In this document: positions 1-6,197 of the stretch, one piece after another
How the letters are laid out: the number at the start of each line of letters is the position of its first letter
Numbering within the stretch: the stretch's first letter is position 1
Assembly (NCBI GenBank): GCA_030765555.1
Contig: JAVCCI010000035.1
Location: 1-7,359, forward strand
Direction: 5' to 3'
DNA length: 7,359 bases
Origin: Candidatus Kappaea frigidicola
GTDB lineage: Bacteria > Omnitrophota > Gorgyraeia > JAGLLT01
Translations under genes and position numbers: made by a program
Notes under the pieces: generated by a model
Seen by the model: only the letters and a program-made list of their open reading frames with translations
The model's database searches: none
Told to the model about the DNA's origin: nothing

Positions 1-1
1 T

Positions 2-259
2 AATCCTTTTATAAATTTTTTATTCTATCTTATATTAGTAAACTTATTTTTAGGTTTTTTCAATCTTATACCAATCCCGCCTCTAGATGGCTCAAAAATT
101 CTTTCAGCCTATTTGCCTCGTAATATAAATTGGAAATACAAAAAAATAGCCCCATATGGCATCCTAATTATATTTATTTTGTTATATTTCAATATTTTAG
201 GCAGTCTCATTGGGAGCCTAGTCTATCTTCTAATTAAAATATATAGTATAGGCGGATAG
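2..259 (+). CDS. Site-2 protease family (M50) membrane zinc metalloprotease, C-terminal fragment
   Basis: The window opens inside this gene. The frame starting at base 2 stays open for 85 codons and stops with TAG at 257-259. The fragment has a hydrophobic stretch, then NLIPIPPLDG (fragment residues 21-30), the signature of the third metal-binding site of M50 site-2 proteases, whose Asp (D29) is a zinc ligand. A final transmembrane segment follows (about residues 48-80). The N-terminal HExxH helix must lie upstream and cannot be checked. The family cuts substrates within the membrane. The short tail after LDG, with one hydrophobic segment, fits the compact Rip/SpoIVFB-like subgroup without an obvious C-terminal CBS domain. 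The substrate is unknown. Family assignment is firm, subgroup is inference. Confidence 0.85.
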   Translation, partial: NPFINFLFYLILVNLFLGFFNLIPIPPLDGSKILSAYLPRNINWKYKKIAPYGILIIFILLYFNILGSLIGSLVYLLIKIYSIGG

Positions 260-269
260 CAAAGCCGCC
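251..269 (+). terminator. Possible weak terminator hairpin across the M50 stop codon
   Basis: GGCGG (251-255) pairs with CCGCC (265-269) around a 9-nt loop that contains the stop codon. An all-GC 5-bp stem stands out in this AT-rich stretch and sits exactly where the upstream gene ends and a promoter follows. The 3' side continues ATAATTATC rather than a run of T, so intrinsic termination would be weak. It may simply be a small mRNA 3' end hairpin. Confidence 0.3.
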
Positions 270-283
270 ATAATTATCATAAC

Positions 284-306
284 GTTAAGTTGTATCTTGA
301 CTTAAC
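284..306. promoter_or_regulatory. Inverted repeat overlapping the aroB -35 (possible operator)
   Basis: GTTAAGT (284-290) and its exact reverse complement ACTTAAC (300-306) are separated by 9 nt, giving a centre-to-centre spacing of 16 nt. The right arm overlaps the -35 hexamer TTGACT (297-302). The geometry would suit a dimeric regulator that competes with RNA polymerase. No regulator family is recognised, and a 7-bp AT-rich repeat could arise by chance. Confidence 0.3.
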
Positions 307-324
307 ATTGTTTTATGCTATACT
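297..324 (+). promoter_or_regulatory. Sigma70-type promoter of aroB with extended -10
   Basis: TTGACT (297-302, 5 of 6 matches to the -35 consensus) is followed by a 16-bp spacer and TATACT (319-324, 5 of 6 matches to the -10). TG at 316-317 makes an extended -10 (TGnTATACT). A start point 6-8 nt beyond the -10 falls at about 330-332, on or next to the aroB ATG at 331. No ribosome-binding sequence lies between. This is the only gap in the window with room for a promoter outside a gene, so it may drive the whole downstream gene run. Confidence 0.7.
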
Positions 325-330
325 AAAAAC

Positions 331-1437
331 ATGAAAAATCTATCCAAGATTTCCGTTAATCTAAAGGAACGCAGTTACGATATTTTCATAGGTTTTAATC
401 AGCTTCGCTCCTTAGGCAACTTGGTAAAAAAATTAGATTTAGGCACTCATGCTATTATTATCACCAACCCCAAAATTAAAAAGCTGTATCACTCCAAATT
501 AACCCCCGGACTTAAAAAAAACAATATTAAAACAACATATATTGAAGTTCCTGATTCCGAAAAATCAAAGTCTTTAAAGTATTTAAATTCTACTATAAAT
601 AGAATTGTTAAGCTTGATTTAAAAACAAGACTTTTTGTTATTACCTTAGGTGGAGGTGTAGTTGGTGACTTAGGAGGTTTTGTCGCTGCAATTTACAAAA
701 GAGGTATTGCTTATATTCAAATACCAACTAGTTTACTAGCACAAGTAGATTCCAGCATCGGTGGGAAGGTTGCTGTTGATTTACCTCAAGGTAAAAATCT
801 TTTAGGTGCTTTCTATCAACCAAAGATGGTCTTCTGCGATAGCTCCTTTCTTCAAACTTTAAGCTTAAGACAGCTAAAAACCGGTTTAGCAGAAATAATT
901 AAATACGGCATAATAGCTGATAAACAATTATTCAATTTTCTAGAACACAATTATCACAAAATATTCGAGTTAGACAAAAATGCTCTTAATTATATAATTA
1001 CTCAATCAGCAGCCATTAAGGCCAAAGTAGTCTCACTAGACGAAAGGGAGACAAAGGGCATTAGAACAATCCTGAATTATGGCCATACAATAGGTCATGC
1101 CATTGAAGCTGCTTCTGGATATGAAGCCAACTATACTCACGGTGAAGCTATAAGTATTGGCATGGTCTGTGCAGCTGAAATAGCCCACCATTTAAAACTA
1201 TGCTCACTTAAAACTCTAGGCCGCATCGAAAGCATGATTGCAATTGCAGGTCTACCAATCCATATAAAAAATGTACCTCTTGCGAAAATAATGAAAACAT
1301 ATTTACATGATAAGAAATTTATACATGGTAAAAATAGATTTGTGCTTCCAGTTAGTATCGCAAATGTAGAAGTACACGAAGGTATTCCTGAAAATCTTAT
1401 TAAAAAAGTTATTTCAGAAAGAATAATGAAGAAATGA
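331..1437 (+). CDS. aroB: 3-dehydroquinate synthase
   Basis: This cytosolic enzyme converts DAHP to 3-dehydroquinate, the second step of the shikimate pathway to aromatic amino acids, using NAD+ and a divalent metal. All family motifs are present: the nucleotide-binding loop GGGVVGDLGG (107-116), PTSLLAQVDSSIGGK (132-146), GLAEIIKYG (185-193), NYGHTIGHAIE (249-259) and THGEA (269-273). By comparison with the Aspergillus enzyme the metal ligands should be E188, H252 and H270, all present. At 368 aa it is full length (E. coli AroB is 362 aa). The N-terminus reads naturally into the usual rSYdIfIG start, so ATG 331 is well supported even though no Shine-Dalgarno precedes it. It overlaps the next gene by 4 nt (ATGA). 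Confidence 0.97.
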   Translation: MKNLSKISVNLKERSYDIFIGFNQLRSLGNLVKKLDLGTHAIIITNPKIKKLYHSKLTPGLKKNNIKTTYIEVPDSEKSKSLKYLNSTINRIVKLDLKTRLFVITLGGGVVGDLGGFVAAIYKRGIAYIQIPTSLLAQVDSSIGGKVAVDLPQGKNLLGAFYQPKMVFCDSSFLQTLSLRQLKTGLAEIIKYGIIADKQLFNFLEHNYHKIFELDKNALNYIITQSAAIKAKVVSLDERETKGIRTILNYGHTIGHAIEAASGYEANYTHGEAISIGMVCAAEIAHHLKLCSLKTLGRIESMIAIAGLPIHIKNVPLAKIMKTYLHDKKFIHGKNRFVLPVSIANVEVHEGIPENLIKKVISERIMKK

Positions 1438-1826
1438 TTCACGAAATATCTCTAGAAACTAAAAATCAAACTGAACTCATAGACATAACTAATAAAATTA
1501 ATTCTCTAATAACTAAATCTAAAATCGAAAGTGGTACATGTCTAATTTTTGTGCCGCACACTACAGCCGGTCTCACCATTAATGAAAATGCAGATGCTAG
1601 TGTAAAATCTGACATCATAAAGGAATTAAACAAGGTTATTCCCTTTAATGATGATTATAAACACGCAGAAGGCAATTCTGCCGCCCACATAAAATCAGTG
1701 CTTTGTGGAGTTGATTTAAATGTAATAATCAAAAATTCTCAACTCGCTTTAGGCACCTGGCAAGGCGTATACTTTTGTGAGTTTGATGGACCTAGATCAA
1801 GAAAAATAATTATAAAGTTAAATTAA
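1434..1826 (+). CDS. yjbQ: YjbQ family protein (UPF0047)
   Basis: A 130-aa single-domain protein, the normal length for the family. Conserved features are VPHTTAGLTINE (40-51), HAEGNSAAHIK (77-87) and the C-terminal signature LGTWQGVYFCEFDGPR (106-121). The conserved histidines H42, H77 and H85 form the likely metal or active site. Family members are commonly labelled secondary thiamine-phosphate synthase, because some can replace ThiE when overproduced. That activity is weak and the real substrate is not settled, so the label should be read with caution. The start codon sits in an ATGA overlap with the aroB stop, and no clear ribosome-binding site of its own is seen, so translation is probably coupled to aroB. 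No thiamine gene lies in the window to support a thiamine role. Confidence 0.93.
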   Translation: MIHEISLETKNQTELIDITNKINSLITKSKIESGTCLIFVPHTTAGLTINENADASVKSDIIKELNKVIPFNDDYKHAEGNSAAHIKSVLCGVDLNVIIKNSQLALGTWQGVYFCEFDGPRSRKIIIKLN

Positions 1827-1833
1827 TTTAATC

Positions 1834-1841
1834 AGGGAGGG
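1834..1841 (+). promoter_or_regulatory. Strong ribosome-binding site of the beta-barrel gene
   Basis: AGGGAGGG lies about 8-9 nt upstream of ATG 1850 and fixes that start. It occupies the 23-nt gap after the yjbQ-family stop, so this gene does not rely on coupling as its neighbours appear to. Confidence 0.75.
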
Positions 1842-1849
1842 AAAGTTAG

Positions 1850-2662
1850 ATGTTTAAAAAGATTATTATTTTTGTTTTTATTTTAAATTTATCTCTTGCT
1901 TTAATACCAGTAATGGCCACTGCTAAAACTTTAGCACCTTTAGACACTCAGGATGCTAACGTAATTGAGGCAGGTAGTCTAGAGGCCAGATTAGGCTTTG
2001 AATATTTAGAAGATCTAAATTTAGCTTTTAGCACTGATACTGACAGAGATAGAGATGTCTGGAATGTCCCGACACTTGATTTAGCTGTAGGTGTGGGTAA
2101 GGTTGTAGAAATTCAGGCTTACTTTGAAGGTATTCATGCTGATGAAAAAGATGCTGATAGCAAATATGGAGCAGGGGACTTAGAATTATTTACCAAGATT
2201 CAACTCAGACAAGAAGATGACATGCCTGCTTTTGGTTTAAGATTTGGAACAAAATTACCTAATGCCAGTAATGAAGATGCTTTAGGAACTGATGAATTTG
2301 ATTTCTCAGGTGGTCTCCTCATGAGCAAACATTTAGGCAAAGTCGAAACTCATTTTAACTTAGGCATGGGAATCCTTGGTAATCCTCATCAAAATAGTAA
2401 TCAAGATGATGTCCTCATGTATGGCGTAGGAGTTATCATTCCTGCAACTGACAACTTAAACTTCGCATTAGAAGTTAATGGGCAGGGCTGCTCAGATGAT
2501 AATAATGATTTTTCTCATTTTATGGCTGGTATACAATATCAGACAGATGCTCTTCGCTTTGATATCGGTGCTGGTGCAGGCTTAAGTGATGAAAGTCAGG
2601 ATTGGTCAATTAAATGCGGCATAACTAAAACGTTTGATAACTTTTTCGCTGGAGCAAAATGA
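1850..2662 (+). CDS. Exported beta-barrel protein, MetA-pathway/transporter type, probably outer membrane
   Basis: A 270-aa protein with a clear signal peptide: KK, a hydrophobic core (5-20), then VMATA with likely cleavage after A25. The mature part is acidic and made of alternating hydrophobic/polar strands with Gly-rich turns, for example TLDLAVGVGKVVEIQAYFEG (75-94), FGLRFGTKLP (128-137), LGKVETHFNLGMGILGNP (162-179) and DNLNFALEVNGQ (201-212). This resembles the outer-membrane proteins grouped as 'putative MetA-pathway of phenol degradation' (PF13557). The name comes from one member, and most are uncharacterised barrels, possibly channels. A typical terminal strand ending in Phe is seen at 252-262 (alternating W, I, C, I, K, F), but eight more residues follow. 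No phenol-degradation genes are nearby. It overlaps the next gene by 4 nt. Confidence 0.72.
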   Translation: MFKKIIIFVFILNLSLALIPVMATAKTLAPLDTQDANVIEAGSLEARLGFEYLEDLNLAFSTDTDRDRDVWNVPTLDLAVGVGKVVEIQAYFEGIHADEKDADSKYGAGDLELFTKIQLRQEDDMPAFGLRFGTKLPNASNEDALGTDEFDFSGGLLMSKHLGKVETHFNLGMGILGNPHQNSNQDDVLMYGVGVIIPATDNLNFALEVNGQGCSDDNNDFSHFMAGIQYQTDALRFDIGAGAGLSDESQDWSIKCGITKTFDNFFAGAK

Positions 2663-3120
2663 ACATAAGAGATTATAAAGATAACGATTCGCAAGATTTA
2701 AAAAATATCTTAGAGCATTTTTTAAAAGAAGAAATCGCCTCCAAACTTGAGGGAATATCTGAGGAAGATTTAAATAATGTCAAGATGGCCTATGCAAACA
2801 CAAGAGATATAATTCTTGTAGCTGAAGAAGATAATCAGGCTATTGGCTTTATCGCAATCAAAGAAGAATCAGATGACACCGCCCTCATTAGAAGGCTACT
2901 TATACATCAAGGCTACAGGCAAAGAAAGTTTGGCACCAACCTACTTCATCGAGGTTTAGATGTAGCCAAGATTAAAGGATATAAAAAAATTTCTTTTCGT
3001 TCTACAGAACTCATGAAACCTATTCTTTCATTACTATTTAAAAATGGCTTTAAAGAAAAAAGCTTTCAAGAAATAGAAGGCCATAGAATTATTGAGCTCT
3101 CAAAAGATATTGAAAAATAA
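2659..3120 (+). CDS. GNAT family N-acetyltransferase
   Basis: A 153-aa cytosolic protein with the GNAT layout: N-terminal strand MNIRDYKDND, an alpha region, strand IILVAEEDNQAIGFIAIKEE (51-70), then the acetyl-CoA-binding motif A with R89-x-x-G92-x-N94 inside YRQRKFGTNLL (86-96). The consensus is [R/Q]xxGx[G/A], so Asn replaces the final Gly/Ala. The C-terminal LFKNGFKEKS (126-135) matches the usual motif-B 'Y/F..xGF' turn. It should transfer acetyl from acetyl-CoA to an unknown amine on a small molecule or protein. The start ATG overlaps the barrel gene's stop by 4 nt (ATGA), with GGAG at 2651-2654. Its 3' end overlaps the hydrate epimerase gene. Family clear, substrate unknown. Confidence 0.87.
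   Translation: MNIRDYKDNDSQDLKNILEHFLKEEIASKLEGISEEDLNNVKMAYANTRDIILVAEEDNQAIGFIAIKEESDDTALIRRLLIHQGYRQRKFGTNLLHRGLDVAKIKGYKKISFRSTELMKPILSLLFKNGFKEKSFQEIEGHRIIELSKDIEK
3075..3080 (+). promoter_or_regulatory. Candidate ribosome-binding site for the TTG start of the hydrate epimerase
   Basis: AGAAGG lies 11 nt before TTG 3092, inside the GNAT gene. It favours TTG 3092 over the in-frame TTG 3110, which has no purine-rich site at a normal distance. The spacing is long, so the choice is not certain. Confidence 0.4.
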
Positions 3121-3829
3121 CATACAGACCATATCAGTTAAAAGGGCTCGCTATATTGATAAAGCAGCTCAAATGAAGTACGGCATCTGCTCTAAGGTGC
3201 TAATGGAAAATGCCGGACTAAGAACTGCTGAGCTGGCCTTAAAGATTCTTAAGGACAACCGAAAGAAAAAAAATATTTGTGTTATTTGCGGTAAAGGCAA
3301 TAACGCAGGTGACGGTTTTGTTGCAGCAAGACATCTAATTAATGCAGGAGCCAAAGTTACAATTCTGCTTTTATACAAAACAAGCACCTTTAGTCAAGAT
3401 GCAAAATATAATTACAACATTTTGAAAAAGCTTAAAGCAGAAATTAAATCTTTAAAAAAGATAAATAAATATATAGTTAAACGCTTTAAAGATGAAATTA
3501 AGCAAAGTTCCTTGATAATAGATTCTGTTTTCGGTATTGGTTTCAAAGGAAAACTAGATAATCATTTTACAACTTTGTTTAATGCAATAAATATTTCAAA
3601 AAAAATTATTCTTGCTGTTGATGTTCCTTCAGGTCTAAATGCAGATACTGGCTCAATTAATCCAGTATGCATTAATGCTGATTATACCCTGACTTTCGGA
3701 TTAGCTAAAAAAGGGTTCTATTTAAACCAAGGAGCCAGGGCTTGCGGCAAGATTATTGTAGACGCGATAACTTTTCCTAAACCTTTGCTATATAAAGGAG
3801 GTAGTAATGCAGAAACAAAAATTTCGTAG
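3092..3829 (+). CDS. nnrE: NAD(P)H-hydrate epimerase (YjeF_N domain), stand-alone
   Basis: This metabolite-repair enzyme interconverts the R and S forms of hydrated NADH or NADPH so that the partner dehydratase can restore the cofactor. Seen here: YIDKAAQMKYGICSKVLMEN (21-40) followed by AG, the nucleotide loop CGKGNNAGDGFVAAR (66-80), DSVFGIGFKG (144-153), AVDVPSGLNADTG (175-187) and TFGLAKKGFY (201-210). The loop has GNNAGDG where most members have GNNGGDG. At 245 aa it is only the epimerase half. The C-terminal kinase-like dehydratase domain found in bifunctional proteins such as E. coli YjeF (Nnr) is absent, so that enzyme must be encoded elsewhere. There is no ATG at the front. The start is TTG 3092 (29-nt overlap with the GNAT gene) or TTG 3110 (11-nt overlap), and the shorter form fits the family's usual N-terminus equally well. 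The 3' end overlaps the next gene by 23 nt. Confidence 0.9.
   Translation: MSSQKILKNNIQTISVKRARYIDKAAQMKYGICSKVLMENAGLRTAELALKILKDNRKKKNICVICGKGNNAGDGFVAARHLINAGAKVTILLLYKTSTFSQDAKYNYNILKKLKAEIKSLKKINKYIVKRFKDEIKQSSLIIDSVFGIGFKGKLDNHFTTLFNAINISKKIILAVDVPSGLNADTGSINPVCINADYTLTFGLAKKGFYLNQGARACGKIIVDAITFPKPLLYKGGSNAETKIS
3794..3802 (+). promoter_or_regulatory. Near-perfect Shine-Dalgarno of the HAMP gene, inside the epimerase gene
   Basis: AAAGGAGGT ends 4 nt before ATG 3807 and lies within the last codons of the hydrate epimerase gene. It is the strongest ribosome-binding site in the window and firmly sets the start, predicting efficient independent initiation despite the 23-nt overlap. Confidence 0.8.
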
Positions 3830-4526
3830 AAAGCAATACATCATCAAGCCTGTTTTTCAGCTAAAAATGTCTTTTATCATTGTTATGACCTTACTTTTAG
3901 CCACCTTAATCACGGCTAGTTCACTTTACTTTAATATAATGAATTCTGTTCTGCCTGAATTTTCTACTGATAAGATTAAAGAAAGAATAGAAATTGCAGC
4001 TGACATGCGCATGAGGCAAGTAGCTAGATACTCACCAGAGATGTCAGAAAATAAAGAATTTCAGATGTTTTTCCCGGAAACAGCAAAAATGCTTTCCGAT
4101 TATGAAACCCAAATTGTAGTTCAGGTCCTACATGATGTAAATAAAAATTTAGTGCCTTGGATTATGGTTTTAATTGCTCTGATACTTTCCTTTGGTATCT
4201 TTTTGACTCATAGGATTGCTGGGCCTATTTATAGGTTTGAGCAAACCATACGAGATGCTATGGGAGGTAATTTAAATGCTCGCATAAAACTCCGGTGGGC
4301 AGATGAATTTAAAGTTTTAGCCAGCAGCATTAATGATATGCTTAATTCACTATCTCAAAGATTACTTAAATTAAAAAAAGCTTCTGAAAAACTACAAGAA
4401 ATAAGTGCTAAGATGGAAAGCAAAGCTGCCGGAAGCGCCAATGACTTAAAAGAACTCATTATTGAGAATCAAAAACAAGCAGATGAAATAAAGAAAATAA
4501 TCGATTATTACAAAAGTATTGAATAA
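3807..4526 (+). CDS. Two-TM inner-membrane HAMP domain protein with C-terminal coiled coil, no output domain
   Basis: A 239-aa protein: a basic N-terminus (KQKFRRKQY), TM1 about 20-42, a periplasmic segment of about 70 residues (43-113), TM2 about 115-134, then a HAMP domain about 135-186 with the characteristic Pro (P140 in HRIAGPI) and Asp-Glu-Phe (166-168). The rest (187-239) is a charged helix likely to be a coiled coil. This is the front half of a chemoreceptor or sensor kinase, but there is no methyl-accepting tip, histidine kinase, cyclase or phosphatase domain. The gene ends with its own TAA, and the next frame is an unrelated exported enzyme, so truncation by a nearby frameshift is not apparent. 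It could be a scaffold or a sensor that works through a partner. Neighbouring genes do not show the partner. Confidence 0.85.
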   Translation: MQKQKFRRKQYIIKPVFQLKMSFIIVMTLLLATLITASSLYFNIMNSVLPEFSTDKIKERIEIAADMRMRQVARYSPEMSENKEFQMFFPETAKMLSDYETQIVVQVLHDVNKNLVPWIMVLIALILSFGIFLTHRIAGPIYRFEQTIRDAMGGNLNARIKLRWADEFKVLASSINDMLNSLSQRLLKLKKASEKLQEISAKMESKAAGSANDLKELIIENQKQADEIKKIIDYYKSIE

Positions 4527-4555
4527 CGCAATTTAAAAATTGAAACCCATAACTT

Positions 4556-5824
4556 ATGTATAAAAGAATATTATTAATTTTCATCATTTTTTCTAGTTTA
4601 TTAATACAGCCGGCTATACTTACTGCTGATGTATCTGAAAGTGATGTACTTTTTTTAGATAAAGTAGAACATGATATATTTAAGTTCTTTATCAACGAAT
4701 CTAATACTCAAAATGGTCTTATAAAAGACTCATCTCGGCCGGGTGCTCCCTGCAGCGTAGCTTCTTGTGGATTTGGACTTACAGCCCTATGTATTGGAGT
4801 AGAGAGGGGCTGGATATCTGAAGAAGAAGCTTATAAGCGGGCTCTAAAAATGATGGTTACTTTTCGAGATAAAGTTCCACATGAGCACGGTTATTTCTAT
4901 CACTTCATTGACATGAGAAATTGCAAAAGAGTATGGAACTGTGAAGTTTCATCTATAGATACAGCTCTTTTTTTTGCAGGAGCTTTATTTGCGGGGGAAT
5001 ACTTTAAAGGCACACAAGTCGAGCAAATAGCAAACAAATTATACGAGAGGGTAGAGTGGACCTGGTTAGCCAGAAACGGCTTAATCAGTATGGGTTATAA
5101 ACCGGAAACTGGTATTTTCCCTTATTATTGGAATTCATATAATGAAGCTATGATTTTATATGCCTTAGCTATTGGATCGCCAACGCACCCACTGCCACCT
5201 TCAAGCTGGCAAGCATGGAAGAGGCCGATAGCTAAATATGGAGAGTATGAATTAGTATATTGCTCCACAGGAAGCTTATTTGTATATCAATATTCTCATT
5301 GCTGGATAGATTTTAGAGAATTAGATGATAACGGTATAAACTGGTTTGAAAATTCTATAAAAGCTACAGAGGCTAATCGGCAGTTTTGTATCAACAATCA
5401 AGAGAAGTACAAAACATACGGAACGGATATCTGGGGCCTAACAGCTTCAACAGGACCCAGGGGATACAAGGGTTATGGTGCTAAGCCAGGTCATCCGGTA
5501 CACGATGGAACTATTTGCCCTTATGGGGCTTTAGGGTCTATTGTTTTTACACCTGAGCTTTCAATATCCAGTATGCGCTATCTATACGATAACCATAAAG
5601 CCAGAATATATAAAAGTTATGGGTTTGTAGATGCTTTTAACATAGATAAAAACTGGTATTCAAATGAGTGTATTGGAATCAGCATGGGATCTGGTATAAT
5701 CATGATAGAAAATTATCGCAGTGGCATGGTTTGGAAAGTTTTTTCACGCAATCAATACTTACGCAGATGGCTAAAGCTATGCTTTGACATGAATAGTAAA
5801 AAAAATAAAAAACAGTTAATATAA
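4556..5824 (+). CDS. Exported glucoamylase-like glycoside hydrolase, GH144-type (PF10091)
   Basis: A 422-aa protein with a signal peptide (MYKRILLIFIIFSSLLIQPA, cleavage near 24). It matches the alpha/alpha-barrel 'glucoamylase' family PF10091, whose characterised members include GH144 endo-beta-1,2-glucanases. Motifs: helix LDKVEHDIFKFFINE (34-48), CSVASCGFGLTAL (66-78), NCEVSSIDTALFFAGAL (128-144), YYWNSYNEAMILYALAIGSP (190-209) with acidic E197, QYSHCWIDFR (245-254), WGLTASTGPRGYKGYGA (293-309), DGTICPYGALGSIVFTPE (317-334) and SMGSGIIMIENYRSG (376-390). The length fits a single complete domain with a short basic tail. The likely role is cutting beta-1,2-glucan or a related glucan in the periplasm. 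Substrate is inferred from the family only. It has 11 cysteines. No clear Shine-Dalgarno precedes ATG 4556, but the signal peptide supports that start. Confidence 0.85.
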   Translation: MYKRILLIFIIFSSLLIQPAILTADVSESDVLFLDKVEHDIFKFFINESNTQNGLIKDSSRPGAPCSVASCGFGLTALCIGVERGWISEEEAYKRALKMMVTFRDKVPHEHGYFYHFIDMRNCKRVWNCEVSSIDTALFFAGALFAGEYFKGTQVEQIANKLYERVEWTWLARNGLISMGYKPETGIFPYYWNSYNEAMILYALAIGSPTHPLPPSSWQAWKRPIAKYGEYELVYCSTGSLFVYQYSHCWIDFRELDDNGINWFENSIKATEANRQFCINNQEKYKTYGTDIWGLTASTGPRGYKGYGAKPGHPVHDGTICPYGALGSIVFTPELSISSMRYLYDNHKARIYKSYGFVDAFNIDKNWYSNECIGISMGSGIIMIENYRSGMVWKVFSRNQYLRRWLKLCFDMNSKKNKKQLI

Positions 5825-5840
5825 CAAAAGGGGGAAGTTC

Positions 5841-6170
5841 ATGAAAAAATTATTAATCCTGCTTATGTGCCTTGCGGCATCTATAAGTCTTATTTCCTGT
5901 GCAGAAATGTCTCCACCAACACCAATGGACGTTCTAAGAAATCCACTTGGTACCGATGCTCTATACAAGGGTATGCCTAAGGGCGAAGTAATAGAATATT
6001 GGGGAGAACCCAGCTCAATTAACAGGCTCGAAGAAGCCACTGCCTTCAGTAATGCTAAAGAAGAATGGATTTACAATGCAAAATATCCAGCAGTACAGAT
6101 TAATGCAGACTACCTTGCAAAAACAAGGCATCTTTTCTTTGAGGGAGATTCTCTCATCAGGTGGGAATAA
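5841..6170 (+). CDS. Small BamE/SmpA-like lipoprotein
   Basis: A 109-aa protein with a lipoprotein signal peptide: KK, hydrophobic core, lipobox LISC (17-20) with the lipidated Cys at 20. Residue +2 is Ala, not Asp, so outer-membrane sorting is expected if Lol rules apply. The mature part has GMPKGEVIEYWGEPSSI (44-60), the helix-then-'G.P' pattern of the BamE/SmpA/OmlA fold, followed by strands EEWIYNA (74-80) and LFFEGDSLIRWE (98-109), where the last strand 'F..G.L..W' is also typical. This fold occurs in BamE and in many unrelated small lipoproteins, so a role in barrel assembly should not be assumed. The ribosome-binding site AAGGGGGAAG lies just upstream, 16 nt after the glucanase stop. 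Confidence 0.75.
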   Translation: MKKLLILLMCLAASISLISCAEMSPPTPMDVLRNPLGTDALYKGMPKGEVIEYWGEPSSINRLEEATAFSNAKEEWIYNAKYPAVQINADYLAKTRHLFFEGDSLIRWE

Positions 6171-6197
6171 AAGATAATAGGAAAAGGTAATAGATAA

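Noticed and set aside
1137..1442. Open frame of 101 codons on the - strand opposite the end of aroB
   Set aside because: It lies antisense to the strongly conserved metal-binding part of aroB, shows no recognisable motif, and is explained by codon bias of the sense gene.
1850..2662. Phenol-degradation role for the barrel protein
   Set aside because: The family name derives from one member. No aromatic-degradation genes occur here, so only the barrel architecture is claimed.
3169..3387. Short open frames on the - strand (also 4459-4695 and 5816-6040)
   Set aside because: All lie opposite well-supported genes, lack ribosome-binding sites or motifs I recognise, and are of a length expected by chance.
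2659..4526. A toxin-antitoxin or defence module formed by the GNAT, epimerase and HAMP genes
   Set aside because: The GNAT protein lacks a DNA-binding antitoxin partner, the epimerase is a housekeeping repair enzyme, and no defence-type domain is present.
4529..4542. Perfect palindrome CAATTTAAAAATTG between the HAMP and glucanase genes
   Set aside because: The centre leaves only 2 nt for a loop, the arms are almost all A/T, and no T-run follows. It is likely chance in an AT-rich gap, though an operator cannot be excluded.
4519..4564. Promoter before the glucanase gene
   Set aside because: TTGAAT (4519) and TTGAAA (4540) have no TATAAT-like hexamer at 16-18 bp. TATAAA at 4559 lies inside the coding region at a 13-bp spacing.
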